In this document: piece by piece, positions 63,260-64,000 of the stretch
Position numbering within the stretch: position 1 is the stretch's first letter
How the letters are laid out: the number at the start of each line of letters is the position of its first letter
Origin: Valencia hispanica
Lineage: Eukaryota > Chordata > Actinopteri > Cyprinodontiformes > Valenciidae
NCBI GenBank assembly: GCA_963556495.2
Contig: OY747709.1
Span: 21,183,900 to 21,247,899, forward strand
Direction: 5' to 3'
DNA length: 64,000 bases
Program-made: the position numbers and the translations under genes
The notes under the pieces: model-generated
Told to the model about the DNA's origin: nothing
Database searches by the model: none
What the model saw: the letters and a program-made list of their open reading frames with translations, nothing else

Positions 63260-64000
<741 letters not shown>

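Overview
This is a stretch of a bony-fish (teleost, probably percomorph) nuclear genome. Evidence: vertebrate genes split into many short exons with canonical splice sites, AT-rich introns that are mostly short, and a repeat load typical of ray-finned fish (Tc1/mariner elements with ~200 bp inverted repeats, hAT-like MITEs, a tRNA-headed SINE with an L2-type tail, long dinucleotide arrays). Nothing prokaryotic, viral or CRISPR-like was seen. The species cannot be fixed by reading alone.

Two protein-coding genes fill the window, in divergent (head-to-head) orientation. UBR4, the giant UBR-box N-recognin, lies on the minus strand from its ATG at 51917 down to 710 and continues past the left edge. 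I placed 79 coding exons. Their reading phases agree at every junction and sum to 12,027 nt (4,009 codons), roughly the first three quarters of the protein; the C-terminal catalytic part is outside. EMC1, the large lumenal subunit of the ER membrane protein complex, lies on the plus strand from 54117 to 63259 and continues past the right edge. I placed 21 coding exons (903 codons); only the last ~60 residues, with the transmembrane anchor, are missing. About 2.2 kb separate the two start codons, and part of that is a hAT-like MITE with an 8 bp target duplication.

The rest is intron and repeats. UBR4 intron 9 (38467-44630) is a transposon nest: a composite 3.4 kb element with a very GC-rich core, followed by a young 1.5 kb Tc1 element whose transposase is broken. 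Other introns hold a 270 bp perfect TC array (4301-4570), a degenerate purine tract, several MITE-like or decayed Tc1 pieces, a 14-bp-TSD SINE in EMC1 intron 11, and a short dispersed motif seen four times. Three introns use GC rather than GT donors.

Functionally the two genes are both protein-quality factors (UBR4: cytosolic N-degron and orphan-protein ubiquitination; EMC1: membrane-protein insertion in the ER), but nothing in the sequence shows joint control. I found no convincing undescribed biological system; the points most worth a second look are the composite GC-rich element, the GC-AG introns, the divergent gene arrangement and the long GA/TC tract beside an exon.
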